NCBI GenBank assembly: GCA_016869765.1
Contig: VGES01000015.1
Span: 1-64,000, forward strand
Direction of reading: 5' to 3'
DNA from: Alphaproteobacteria bacterium
Lineage (GTDB): Bacteria; Pseudomonadota; Alphaproteobacteria; SHVP01
DNA length: 64,000 nucleotides
Position numbers and translations under genes: made by a program
Part shown: one piece after another, positions 27,560-35,365 of the stretch
Position numbering within the stretch: position 1 is the first letter of the stretch
Layout of the letters: every line of letters starts with the position of its first letter
The notes under the pieces: generated by a model
Told to the model about the DNA's origin: nothing
The model's input: only the letters and a program-made list of their open reading frames with translations
Database searches by the model: none

Positions 27560-28321
27560 ATGCCGTTCTACGGCATCGAGGGGTCCGACGACATACAGCG
27601 GGTGATCACCCGGCTTCAGGAACTGCAGAATCTGTTCCAGAAGCACGGACGCCGCGTCTACATGGCCGACAACATGATGGTCAGCGGGCGCCGCACGTCC
27701 TTTATCGAGGACGAAGCATTCATGGCGGCGTTTTTCGCGCTCGATCCGGACGTCGACGACAAGCAGAAGTTGTGGCGAATTCACACCTACGTCTGGGCCG
27801 CCAAATCGGCCCTGAGCGTCACCGGCGATTTCGTCGAGTGCGGCGTGTTCAAAGGCCTGTATTCGGCCGTGATGGCCGACTACCTGACGTTCGGACGCCA
27901 GGCAAAGCGTCTCGTCCTTTACGACACCTTCGAGGGTCTTCCCGAAAAATACGCCTCGGTTGCCGAGCGCGACATCCTCAACCCCGATTTCGCGTTGCCC
28001 GGCCTCCGCGAACGGGTGGCGCAGCTGTTTGCGCCGTTCCGCAACGTCGAGGTCGTCCAGGGTATCGTGCCCGACGTGTTCCCCAAGGGGTTGCCGGAAA
28101 AAATCGCGTTCCTCCACCTCGATCTCAACTCGGGTCCCGCGGAGGTCGCCGTGCTCGATCAGATATTCGACAGAGTCACGCCGGGCGGCCTGATCCTGCT
28201 CGACGACTATGGGCGCCAGGAGCACACGGCGCTGCACACCGCCCACGCCCATTGGTTCGGACAGCGCGGCTACATGCCCCTCGAACTCCCGACCGGCCAA
28301 GGGTTGGTCGTCAGGCGGTAG
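27560..28321 (+). CDS. TylF/MycF-type class I methyltransferase
   Basis: A 253-residue protein resembling the macrocin O-methyltransferase family. Motif I is FVECGVFKGLYSAVMADY near residue 93, then LYDTFEGLPEKY, LHLDLNSGP and a metal-site candidate GGLILLDDYG. TylF-like enzymes methylate sugar or small-molecule hydroxyls using Mg2+. Here no sugar-biosynthesis genes are near, so the acceptor is unknown. It lies between a binding protein and a secreted hydrolase, separated by 16 and 2 bp. Confidence 0.82.
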   Translation: MPFYGIEGSDDIQRVITRLQELQNLFQKHGRRVYMADNMMVSGRRTSFIEDEAFMAAFFALDPDVDDKQKLWRIHTYVWAAKSALSVTGDFVECGVFKGLYSAVMADYLTFGRQAKRLVLYDTFEGLPEKYASVAERDILNPDFALPGLRERVAQLFAPFRNVEVVQGIVPDVFPKGLPEKIAFLHLDLNSGPAEVAVLDQIFDRVTPGGLILLDDYGRQEHTALHTAHAHWFGQRGYMPLELPTGQGLVVRR

Positions 28322-28323
28322 TC

Positions 28324-29256
28324 ATGCGAGCCGCTTTTCTCTGGCTGGCCATCACGGCGATCCTGTACGCCGGGTCACCGACGTGGGCGGCCGAGGTTCG
28401 CGCGATGACCATGACCTCGCTCGCCGCCGGTGTCGAATTGCCCGCGACGCTCTTTGTGCCCGAGGGCGCCGGGCCGTTTCCCGCGGTCGTTGTCGCCCGC
28501 GACTGCAGTGGTCTCGGGCCGCGATCGAGTGGCGCCCCGCGGCGCTGGGCCGAGGAGTTGGTCGCCCAGGGTTACGTCGTCCTGATCGCCGACAGTTTCT
28601 CGCCGCGCGGCCTTCCCAACGGAGTCTGCACTGCTCCGAACAACGAAGGGTCCCGCGCCAACGGCTTTGTCCGTGCCCAGGACTCCTATGGCGCGTTTGC
28701 CGCGCTGCGCGGACTCCCATTCGTCGACGCCGGGCGTGTGGGACTGATGGGAGGCTCCCACGGCGGTTGGACGACCCTGGCGAGCCTGGCGGAATTCCAG
28801 ACTGCGGATATCGCGCTGGCGCAAGCCAAGCGCCGCGGTTTTCGTGCCGCCATTGCCCTCTACCCGAATTGTTCGAGCCGATTCGGCTCGTGGATCGTGA
28901 CGCGCGAGCACGGGGCGTGGGGCGCCATCACCGGCTATTCCGGTACGTACCGTGCCCTAGCACCCCTTCTGATCCTGATCGGCGAAATCGACGACTGGAC
29001 GCCGGCCGAACCATGCCGCCGCCTTGCCGAAACGTCGCGAGCGGCCGGTTACGATGTCGCAATCGTCGTCTATCCCGACGCTCACCATTCCTTCGACAAC
29101 ACGGCGCCGAAGCGTTATGCCGCCGAGCGCAACAACGCCAACGCGCCAAACGGCAAGGGGGCGACGACCGGCGGCAATGCCGCGGCCTGGGCCGATGCCA
29201 AAGCCCAGGTGGCGACATTCTTCGGCAAACACCTCAAAGCGCCCAGGGAGAACTGA
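28324..29256 (+). CDS. Exported dienelactone-hydrolase-like protein
   Basis: A 310-residue alpha/beta hydrolase with a signal peptide (MRAAFLWLAITAILYAGSPTWAA). The triad is intact: GGSHGGW (Ser), EIDDWTP (Asp) and YPDAHHSFDN (His), in the order seen in dienelactone hydrolases. It should act in the periplasm on an ester or lactone. The unspaced start 2 bp after the methyltransferase stop implies an operon with the binding protein and methyltransferase. Several Cys (DCSG, GVCTAPN, YPNCSS) may form disulfides after export. Confidence 0.85.
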   Translation: MRAAFLWLAITAILYAGSPTWAAEVRAMTMTSLAAGVELPATLFVPEGAGPFPAVVVARDCSGLGPRSSGAPRRWAEELVAQGYVVLIADSFSPRGLPNGVCTAPNNEGSRANGFVRAQDSYGAFAALRGLPFVDAGRVGLMGGSHGGWTTLASLAEFQTADIALAQAKRRGFRAAIALYPNCSSRFGSWIVTREHGAWGAITGYSGTYRALAPLLILIGEIDDWTPAEPCRRLAETSRAAGYDVAIVVYPDAHHSFDNTAPKRYAAERNNANAPNGKGATTGGNAAAWADAKAQVATFFGKHLKAPREN

Positions 29257-29257
29257 C

Positions 29258-29657
29258 ATGGCAAAGATGCAGTGGAAGAAATCCAGTCCGGCGTTGATCG
29301 CGCGTTTCGCCGCGGCCCTGCCCGACGATCCCAAGATCCAGCGCCGATCGATGTTCGGCTACCCGTGCAGTTTCGTGAACGGCAACTTCTTCACGGGTCT
29401 GCACCAGGAGAACGTCGTCGTCCGGCTGCCAGGTGATGCTCGCGGACCAGGTGTCAGCCCTCGCCAAAGCCGCGACCTTCGACCCGATGGGCACGGGCAA
29501 AGGGATGAAGGACTGGTGGATGGTGCCGGCTGGCATCACGAAAAGTGACACCAAGCTGAAGGCGCTCTTTGCCGCGAGCTTCGCGATTGTCGCCGCCCTC
29601 CCGCCAAAGGCGAAAAAATCGGCCAAGAAGGCGCGACCAACCAAGCCCAAACGGTGA
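29258..29657 (+). pseudogene. TfoX N-terminal-domain protein, frameshifted
   Basis: A short TfoX-like protein in two frames. The first frame gives SMFGYPCSFVNGNFFTGL and VVVRLPGD; the family pattern then continues in another frame from about 29433 as TFDPMGTGKGMKDWWMVP, ending in a Lys-rich tail (PKKAKKSAKKARPTKPKR type). A one-base gain or two-base loss near 29430 explains the break. Members of this group are about 120 residues, matching the joined length. It starts 2 bp after the dienelactone-hydrolase stop. It may be inactive or a sequence error. Confidence 0.8.
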
Positions 29658-29673
29658 CCCCTGCCCCCTGGCG

Positions 29674-29692
29674 GCATCCTGTGCCAGGATGC
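29674..29692 (+). repeat. Perfect 8-bp inverted repeat
   Basis: GCATCCTG and CAGGATGC flank a TGC loop between the TfoX-like gene and the DUF1993 gene. It could be a weak hairpin terminator or an operator half-site pair. No T-run follows. Confidence 0.4.
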
Positions 29693-29729
29693 GTGACCCA
29701 CAAGAATCCACCACGGAGGAAAACCCACG

Positions 29730-30245
29730 ATGGCTATTTCCATGTACAAGGCATCCGCGCCGATCTTTTTGCAGTTCCTGACGGCGCTGTCGGCCAACCT
29801 CGACAAGGCAAAGGCCTACGCCGATGCACGCAAGATCGACGATGCGACGATGCTCAACCTGCGCATTTTCCCCGACATGTTCCCGCTCGTGCGCCAGGTT
29901 CGTTCGGCCTGTGACTATGCTGGAGGGAGCTGCGCGCGCCTGGCCGGATTGGAGCCACTGTCCTTCGCCAACGACGAAGCGACCATCGCCGATCTCAAGG
30001 CACGCTGCACCAAGGTGATCGACTTCATCAAAGGGCTGAAGCCGGCGCAGATCGACGGCAGTGACGATCGCGAGATCGTGCTCAAGTCCCCCACCCGCGA
30101 AATGCGATTCACCGGCCTCAACTACCTGCTCAATTTCGCGATGCCCAACTTCTATTTCCACAACACCACGGCCTACGACATCCTGCGCAGTGTCGGCGTC
30201 GACGTCGGCAAGATGGACTTCATGGGCAAGCCCGTCCAATCGTAG
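29730..30245 (+). CDS. DUF1993 family protein
   Basis: A 171-residue protein matching DUF1993: it opens MAISMYKASAPIFLQFLTAL and has the helical-bundle pattern of DinB/YfiT-like proteins, with LRIFPDMFPLVRQV and a C-terminal FYFHNTTAYDILR. Function is unknown; the fold suggests a metal or thiol cofactor role. A GGAGGAAAA site precedes the ATG. It is followed by a clear intrinsic terminator, so it closes a unit. Confidence 0.85.
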   Translation: MAISMYKASAPIFLQFLTALSANLDKAKAYADARKIDDATMLNLRIFPDMFPLVRQVRSACDYAGGSCARLAGLEPLSFANDEATIADLKARCTKVIDFIKGLKPAQIDGSDDREIVLKSPTREMRFTGLNYLLNFAMPNFYFHNTTAYDILRSVGVDVGKMDFMGKPVQS

Positions 30246-30259
30246 GATCCGTGTTCCCG

Positions 30260-30290
30260 ACGCCGGGGTGACCCATCGCCCCGGCGTTTT
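30260..30290 (+). terminator. Rho-independent terminator
   Basis: A 9-bp stem (ACGCCGGGG with CCCCGGCGT) closes a 10-base loop and runs into TTTT, 15 bp after the DUF1993 stop. This is the clearest intrinsic terminator in the window. Confidence 0.85.
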
Positions 30291-30314
30291 CCTTTCGCTT
30301 ACGGAGTAAGAGCC

Positions 30315-31178
30315 ATGGCACGCCCCTATCTGCACCATCCGTCGTTGCGCGATCGTGTCGTTCTCATCACCGGGGGCGGCCGTGGCTTCGGCTGGCACAT
30401 CGCCGAGGAGTTGCTGCGGGCCGGGGCCAAGGTGATGCTCACGGCCAGTCGAAAACCGGAGGAACTGACCGCCGTCAAGAAACAGGCCGAGGCGATCGCC
30501 GGGCCGGGCCGTTGCGCCACGGTACGCGCCGACGTGGCCAAGTGGGAGGATTGCCAGGCGACGATCGAGGCCACGCTCAAGGCGTTCGGTCGCATCGACG
30601 TGCTTGTCAACAACGCCGGCCGCGGCTCCAACGAATATCGTATGTCGCTCGCGCCGGGTGGCACCAAGTTCTACGAGGTCGCAGCCGAGGCGTTTCGCAC
30701 GATCATCGAGACCAATTCCATCGGCCCGTTCTACATGACCAAGGCGGCGGTGCCGCACATGCTGAAACAGAAGTTCGGCAAGGTGTTCTCGATCTCGACC
30801 AGCCTCGACACCATGTGCCGGCCGGGGATCTCGCCTTACGGCGCCTCGAAGGCGGCCCTCGAACTCACCCACCGGGTGTGGGCGCAGGAACTCAAAGGCA
30901 CCGGCGTCGACGTCAACATTCTGCTGCCCGGAGGGGCGTCTGACACGGCGTTCATCACGGCGGCCATGCGTCCGGGGGCGGTCGGAACGCGCGCCGGCCA
31001 GGACGGCATGCTGCCGGGAGACGTGATCGTGCCGCCCGCCGTTTGGCTGTGCAGCGACGCGACCAACGGCATGACCGGGGAACGAATCATCGCCAAGTTC
31101 TGGGACGAGAAATTGCCGCCCGATCAAGCGATGAAGAAGTGCCTGCAGCCGCACAACCAGCTGCCGGGCATCATGTAG
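30315..31178 (+). CDS. SDR family oxidoreductase
   Basis: A 287-residue SDR, slightly long for the family. It has ITGGGRGFGWHIAEEL, NNAGRGSNEYR, a Ser-Thr-Ser before YGASKAAL, and a PGG segment after strand 6. A 10-15 residue insert follows NNAG (SLAPGGTKFYEV), and the C-terminus is extended (KCLQPHNQLPGIM), which may shape a larger substrate pocket. It begins 25 bp after a strong terminator, so it has its own promoter. The substrate is unknown. Confidence 0.88.
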   Translation: MARPYLHHPSLRDRVVLITGGGRGFGWHIAEELLRAGAKVMLTASRKPEELTAVKKQAEAIAGPGRCATVRADVAKWEDCQATIEATLKAFGRIDVLVNNAGRGSNEYRMSLAPGGTKFYEVAAEAFRTIIETNSIGPFYMTKAAVPHMLKQKFGKVFSISTSLDTMCRPGISPYGASKAALELTHRVWAQELKGTGVDVNILLPGGASDTAFITAAMRPGAVGTRAGQDGMLPGDVIVPPAVWLCSDATNGMTGERIIAKFWDEKLPPDQAMKKCLQPHNQLPGIM

Positions 31179-31201
31179 CAACGGCGCGTCGCGGCCGGTC
31201 G

Positions 31202-32056
31202 CTAAACGTCGTCGAACTGGCGCATGATCGTCGATCGCTTCATGTGCCGGCGATATTTTTGGTCGAAGGGCAGCGCCCGGTGCATGGTGCTGCGATTGTC
31301 CCACAGCACCAAGTCGTGCACCTGCCAGACGTGGCGGTAGAGGAACTCGGGACGGGTCGAAAACGCGAACAACTCTTGAATCAGGGCGTCGCTCTCCGCT
31401 GGCGACAGGCCGGCAATCCGTGCGGTCATCCCTTCGCTCACGTATAGGGCCTTGCGACCCGATACGGGGTGGCTGAGCACGATCGGATGTTCGACATCGG
31501 GGACTTGGCGCTTTTGCTCCTCCGTCATCTTGCGAGCGTTGTTGCCATAACGCTCGTTGTAGATGACGTAGCTGTTTACGCCTTTGAGCCCGGCGAGACG
31601 CTGCTTCAAGGGGGCCGGCATAGCGTCGTAGACCGCCGCCATTCCAGAGAATTCCGTATCGCCGGCTTCACACTCGACGCAGTAAAGCGCCGAGGCAATC
31701 GACGGTTCGGCCTTGAACTGCAGGTCCGAGTGCCACTGGCGACCCGACTCGGGCAAGCCGATGAGTCGGCCGTTCTCGTCGCGGATATTGGCGATGTTGA
31801 CCAACTCCGGGCAGTCCTCGACGCGGATCTCGGGTCTCAGCGCGTAGATTTCGGGATGCCCGATGTAGGCGCTAAACCGTACGACATCGCGATCCGAGAG
31901 CTTCTGACCGCGAAACAACAGCATGCCGTAACGGTGGAGGCCGCCGATGATTTGGCGGCGATGCCCTTCGGACAACGGTTTGGTCAGGTCCGCGCCCGAC
32001 ACGCGGGCTCCGACGGCAGCCGACACTGGCTCGAAGACGAGATCAGCGCCGCTCAT
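31202..32056 (-). CDS. TauD/TfdA-family Fe(II)/2-oxoglutarate dioxygenase
   Basis: A 284-residue dioxygenase of the taurine/2,4-D type. The iron motif HxD is in RQWHSDLQF near residue 111, the distal His and 2-oxoglutarate-binding Arg are in NRSTMHRALPFDQ and RRHMKRSTI near the C-terminus. It should oxidise a sulfonate, carboxylate or similar substrate with O2. Its ATG overlaps the stop of the amidohydrolase upstream as ATGA, so they are co-translated, which fits hydrolysis followed by oxidation of the product. Confidence 0.9.
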   Translation of the reverse strand: MSGADLVFEPVSAAVGARVSGADLTKPLSEGHRRQIIGGLHRYGMLLFRGQKLSDRDVVRFSAYIGHPEIYALRPEIRVEDCPELVNIANIRDENGRLIGLPESGRQWHSDLQFKAEPSIASALYCVECEAGDTEFSGMAAVYDAMPAPLKQRLAGLKGVNSYVIYNERYGNNARKMTEEQKRQVPDVEHPIVLSHPVSGRKALYVSEGMTARIAGLSPAESDALIQELFAFSTRPEFLYRHVWQVHDLVLWDNRSTMHRALPFDQKYRRHMKRSTIMRQFDDV

Positions 32057-33768
32057 GTCGCCCGGCCATGGCGCAACAGGCGGCCGGGCCCCTCGATCGT
32101 TTCTTCACCCGGAGCCGGGAGCGGCCGACCATTGACGATGACCGCACCGATCCCGTGGGGACGCGAAACCAAGCGGTCGGCGCCACCGGGCAGATCGTAG
32201 ACACGCTCCAGAGGTCCCGCCCCGACCGTTTTCGGGTCGAAGACGACGATGTCGGCGGCACGGCCGCAGGCGAGCAGTCCGCGATCGACGATGCCGTAGA
32301 CTTGGGCAGTCTGGTAGGCGAGCCTATGGATGGCCTGTTCGAGCGTGAGGACTCCCTTGCCGCGAACCCAGTGGCCAAGCACATGCGTGGAGTAGCACGC
32401 ATCGCACAGTTGGCTCAGATGCGCGCCGCCGTCGCCGAGGCCGATGACGACGGCTGGATCGGCCATGATCTCGGCCACTTCCGCCTCGTTGAAGTTGACC
32501 CGGGGCATGCGGAAGCGCGCAACGAGACTCGATTCGAGCGCGAGGTCGAGGATGAGGTCGGCTTCATGCACGCGCCGCTCCTTGGCGATCGCGCTCAATC
32601 GCCGTTCGTTCAGCCGCGAGTCGGGCGGGAACCACGAGACGACCAACTCCCGCCAGCTCGCGAGATTGCCGATCCATTCGCCGCGCTGGCCCGGGAAGTG
32701 CTTCCAGTTCTGGCCGCGGTCGTCGATCTCGTCGCGGAAGCGTTGGCGAAACGATGGGTCACGGTAGATCGCCTTGAGCGCCTCGTCGCCCTTGGCCGCA
32801 CGAACGGGCGCGAAGTTCTCCCAGGTGTCGAAAGCCGACGGCAGACGAAAGGTTATTTCGAGCGTAATCGGCCGCGCGGCGCCCTGTGGATGAATGTCGA
32901 GCCCCTTGGCTTGCTGCGCATGTGCCTGGGCCAAATGGTCGCGATGGGCCCCTGGCCCAAGCCCACCCGACAGCAGCGACGTCCAACACAGCGGCCGGCC
33001 GGTGGCCCTTACCAACGCTTCGTACTCGTCGAAGCGCGGCTGGCGGCCGACGTTGTAGTGGATGAGGCCCCGCCCCGCATCGGTCATCGCCTGACACAAC
33101 GTTACGATCTCATCGAAGGACGCCAGCCGCGAGGGCACGGGTCGCCCGGAGAACCCGAAGTGGACGTTGCTCACCGACGTGGCGAATCCGATGGCGCCAG
33201 CGTCGATCGCCTCACGGACCAGCGCCTTCATCGCCGCCACCTCGTCGGGCCGAGCAGTGCGCTCGACCGCCTCGGCGCCCATGACGTTGAGCCGAATGGG
33301 CGTATGACCAGCGAGAACGGCCACGTTGACGGCTGGTCGCCGGCGTTCGATGGCCGTCAGGTATTCGGCGAACGTGACAAAAGGCCAGTCTCGCCCGAGC
33401 CCGGCCCAAAGCGAATCGAGGCTCATGGTTTCGACTCGGGCGAGCGTTTCGAGGATCAGACCCCGGTGATCCGGGCGCGTCGGCGCGATTCCAAAACCGC
33501 AATTGCCGATGACGACGGTGGTGACACCGTGCCAAGGCGAGACCGACAGCGTCGAATCCCAGAACACCTGGGCGTCGTAGTGGGTGTGAACGTCGACGAA
33601 CCCGGGCGAGACAACCTGCCCCTCTGCCTCGATCACCTCGCGGGCCTGGCCCGGTGCTTCGCCGAGCGCGACGACGCGGCCATCCTTGACCGCGACGTCG
33701 CCACGCACCCGTTCGCGGCCCGATCCATCGATAATCGTGCCACCGACGATCTTTAGATCGTAGTCCAT
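32053..33768 (-). CDS. N-acyl-D-amino-acid deacylase-type amidohydrolase (copy 1)
   Basis: A 571-residue metal-dependent amidohydrolase of the COG3653 D-aminoacylase group. It has the beta-sandwich start (LKIVGGTIIDGSGRER), the metal motif PGFVDVHTHYDAQ, AGHTPIR and a late GDGGAHLSQLCD with the catalytic Asp. Start 33768 is set by the homologous start of copy 2. The frame stays open far upstream but reads through the TctC gene antiphase. It is coupled to the TauD-type gene and lies 11 bp after tctC, giving a transport-deacylation-oxidation operon. A close paralogue of identical length lies at 36883. Confidence 0.92.
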   Translation of the reverse strand: MDYDLKIVGGTIIDGSGRERVRGDVAVKDGRVVALGEAPGQAREVIEAEGQVVSPGFVDVHTHYDAQVFWDSTLSVSPWHGVTTVVIGNCGFGIAPTRPDHRGLILETLARVETMSLDSLWAGLGRDWPFVTFAEYLTAIERRRPAVNVAVLAGHTPIRLNVMGAEAVERTARPDEVAAMKALVREAIDAGAIGFATSVSNVHFGFSGRPVPSRLASFDEIVTLCQAMTDAGRGLIHYNVGRQPRFDEYEALVRATGRPLCWTSLLSGGLGPGAHRDHLAQAHAQQAKGLDIHPQGAARPITLEITFRLPSAFDTWENFAPVRAAKGDEALKAIYRDPSFRQRFRDEIDDRGQNWKHFPGQRGEWIGNLASWRELVVSWFPPDSRLNERRLSAIAKERRVHEADLILDLALESSLVARFRMPRVNFNEAEVAEIMADPAVVIGLGDGGAHLSQLCDACYSTHVLGHWVRGKGVLTLEQAIHRLAYQTAQVYGIVDRGLLACGRAADIVVFDPKTVGAGPLERVYDLPGGADRLVSRPHGIGAVIVNGRPLPAPGEETIEGPGRLLRHGRAT

Positions 33769-33779
33769 CGTCCGGTCGC

Positions 33780-34760
33780 TCAGTCGGGTTTCGCGCCCGT
33801 GGCCTTCACCATGCGATCCCAAAGGGCGACATCGGTCGCCTGTTTCTTTCCGAACGCATCGAGTTTGATGTCGGAGAGATCGAGGCCGAGCTCCCGGAGT
33901 TTGGCTTGGACATCCGGCTGCTTGAGGATCTTGTCGAGCTCGTCGCTGAGCTTCTGGGTGATGGCAGGTGAAGTGCCGGCCGCCATGAATACGCCCAGCC
34001 AAGCCTCGACAACGTAGTCCTTCCAGCCCAACTCGACGAACGTCGGGGCATCGGGCAGCACCGGGTGCCGCGTCTCGCCGGCCTGTGCCAGCACCCGCAT
34101 TTTTCCTTCGCGAACCGATGGCATCGCGTTCGGCAGATTGACCAAGCCCACCTGTACTTCGCCGGACAAGAGGGCGGTTACAGCCGCTGCCGCGCCGCGG
34201 TAGGGCGCGTGCACGATATCGACCCCGGCCAACTGCTTGAGCCACTCCATCGCGATATGCGGCGAGGTCCCGTTGGCGGGCGAGCTGTAGGACAACTTGC
34301 CTGGGTTTGCCTTCGCATAGGCGATCAATTCGGGAAGCGTCTTGGCCGGAAGCGAAGGATGAACCGCGAGAAGGACGGTATTGGTCGCGACCAGCCGAAT
34401 CGGAGCGAAATCCTTCACGACGTTCGTCTTGACGTTCGGGAAGATCGCCGGGTTGATCGCATGAGTGCTGTTGGTGCCGAGGATGATCGTGTAGCCGTCC
34501 GCCGGCGCTTTCGCGACCTGCTCGGTTGCCACGGTTCCAGAGGCCGCACCATTGTTCTCCACAACGACGGTCTTGCCCCACGCCTCGCCCAACTTCGCCG
34601 CCAAGAGGCGTGCCAGGATGTCCGAGGCACCGGCTGGCGGGAATGGTACCACCCACTTCAGATCTTTCGCCGGATAGCCGGCGGCCCCTTGGGCCAGCGC
34701 TTGTCCGGCAGGGAGGGCCGTAACCAGCAAGAGACAAAATGCGACCAAAAGGCGCTTCAT
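33780..34760 (-). CDS. Tripartite tricarboxylate transporter substrate-binding protein (Bug/TctC)
   Basis: A 326-residue periplasmic Bug-family receptor with signal peptide MKRLLVAFCLLLVTALPAGQ ending before QGAAG. Conserved pieces are WVVPFPPAGASDILAR, VVENNGAASGTVATE and YSSPANGTSPHIAMEWL. It binds carboxylates or amides for the TctAB channel. It is divergent from tctBA, with 136 bp between the starts that hold the promoters of both sides. It leads the minus-strand operon with the amidohydrolase and dioxygenase. Confidence 0.92.
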   Translation of the reverse strand: MKRLLVAFCLLLVTALPAGQALAQGAAGYPAKDLKWVVPFPPAGASDILARLLAAKLGEAWGKTVVVENNGAASGTVATEQVAKAPADGYTIILGTNSTHAINPAIFPNVKTNVVKDFAPIRLVATNTVLLAVHPSLPAKTLPELIAYAKANPGKLSYSSPANGTSPHIAMEWLKQLAGVDIVHAPYRGAAAAVTALLSGEVQVGLVNLPNAMPSVREGKMRVLAQAGETRHPVLPDAPTFVELGWKDYVVEAWLGVFMAAGTSPAITQKLSDELDKILKQPDVQAKLRELGLDLSDIKLDAFGKKQATDVALWDRMVKATGAKPD

Positions 34761-34896
34761 GGGTGCCTCGATGTGCTGGTGAGAAATAAGAGCTCGCGTC
34801 ACGGAAATACTGCGGACAGCCGCCCCACTTGTCAACCGTAAGGGGCAGCGAGCAACCTTGATTACGCGATGGAGCAACCTAGGATCGGCGGCCCGC

Positions 34897-35358
34897 ATGC
34901 CCTCGTTCATTCACAAGCCTCGGGATTTCCTGGCCGGACTGTTGTTCCTCGTGGTCGGCGTGGGCGCATTCGTCGTCGCTCAGGACTACAGTTTCGGGAC
35001 GGCCCGCCGAATGGGCTCGGGGTATTTCCCGACCGTGCTCGCCGGAATCCTCGCGGCGCTTGGCGCGATCCTGATCCTGCTATCGTTGTTCGGCCGGCGG
35101 GACGCGGCTGAGGCCTTGGCGCTGCGACCCGTGTTGGTGGTGATCAGCGGCAGCTTGGCGTTCGCCTTTCTGTTGCGCCCGGCGGGCCTGGTGATCGCCA
35201 TGATCACCATGGTCCTGATTGCCGCAATCGGCAGTCGAACAGCCAAGCTGTTGCCGTCGTTGTTGCTCGCCGGTGGGCTCGCCGCAGGATCCGTCGTGGT
35301 ATTCGTGTGGGCGCTTGGCCAGCCTCTACCCGTGTGGGGCTCGTGGTTCGGGTCGTGA
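34897..35358 (+). CDS. Tripartite tricarboxylate transporter small membrane subunit (TctB)
   Basis: A 153-residue four-helix membrane protein of the TctB family, with FLAGLLFLVVGVGAFVVAQD and the conserved GTARRMGSGYFP. It forms the small subunit of the TctAB channel. ATG 34897 is chosen because the family begins near the following PRDFLAG; a TTG at 34858 is possible but adds an unneeded leader. Its stop is 7 bp before tctA. Confidence 0.85.
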   Translation: MPSFIHKPRDFLAGLLFLVVGVGAFVVAQDYSFGTARRMGSGYFPTVLAGILAALGAILILLSLFGRRDAAEALALRPVLVVISGSLAFAFLLRPAGLVIAMITMVLIAAIGSRTAKLLPSLLLAGGLAAGSVVVFVWALGQPLPVWGSWFGS

Positions 35359-35365
35359 GGCCGTC

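Noticed and set aside
29454-31304. Minus-strand frame of 616 codons
   Set aside because: It lies antisense across the DUF1993 and SDR genes and has only shadow-type composition.
33769-34737. Open upstream extension of the amidohydrolase frame
   Set aside because: The extension overlaps tctC in another phase and the paralogue starts at the equivalent of 33768.
34761-34896. A regulator binding site between tctC and tctB
   Set aside because: The divergent gap is a good place for one, but I found no convincing inverted repeat or promoter pair.
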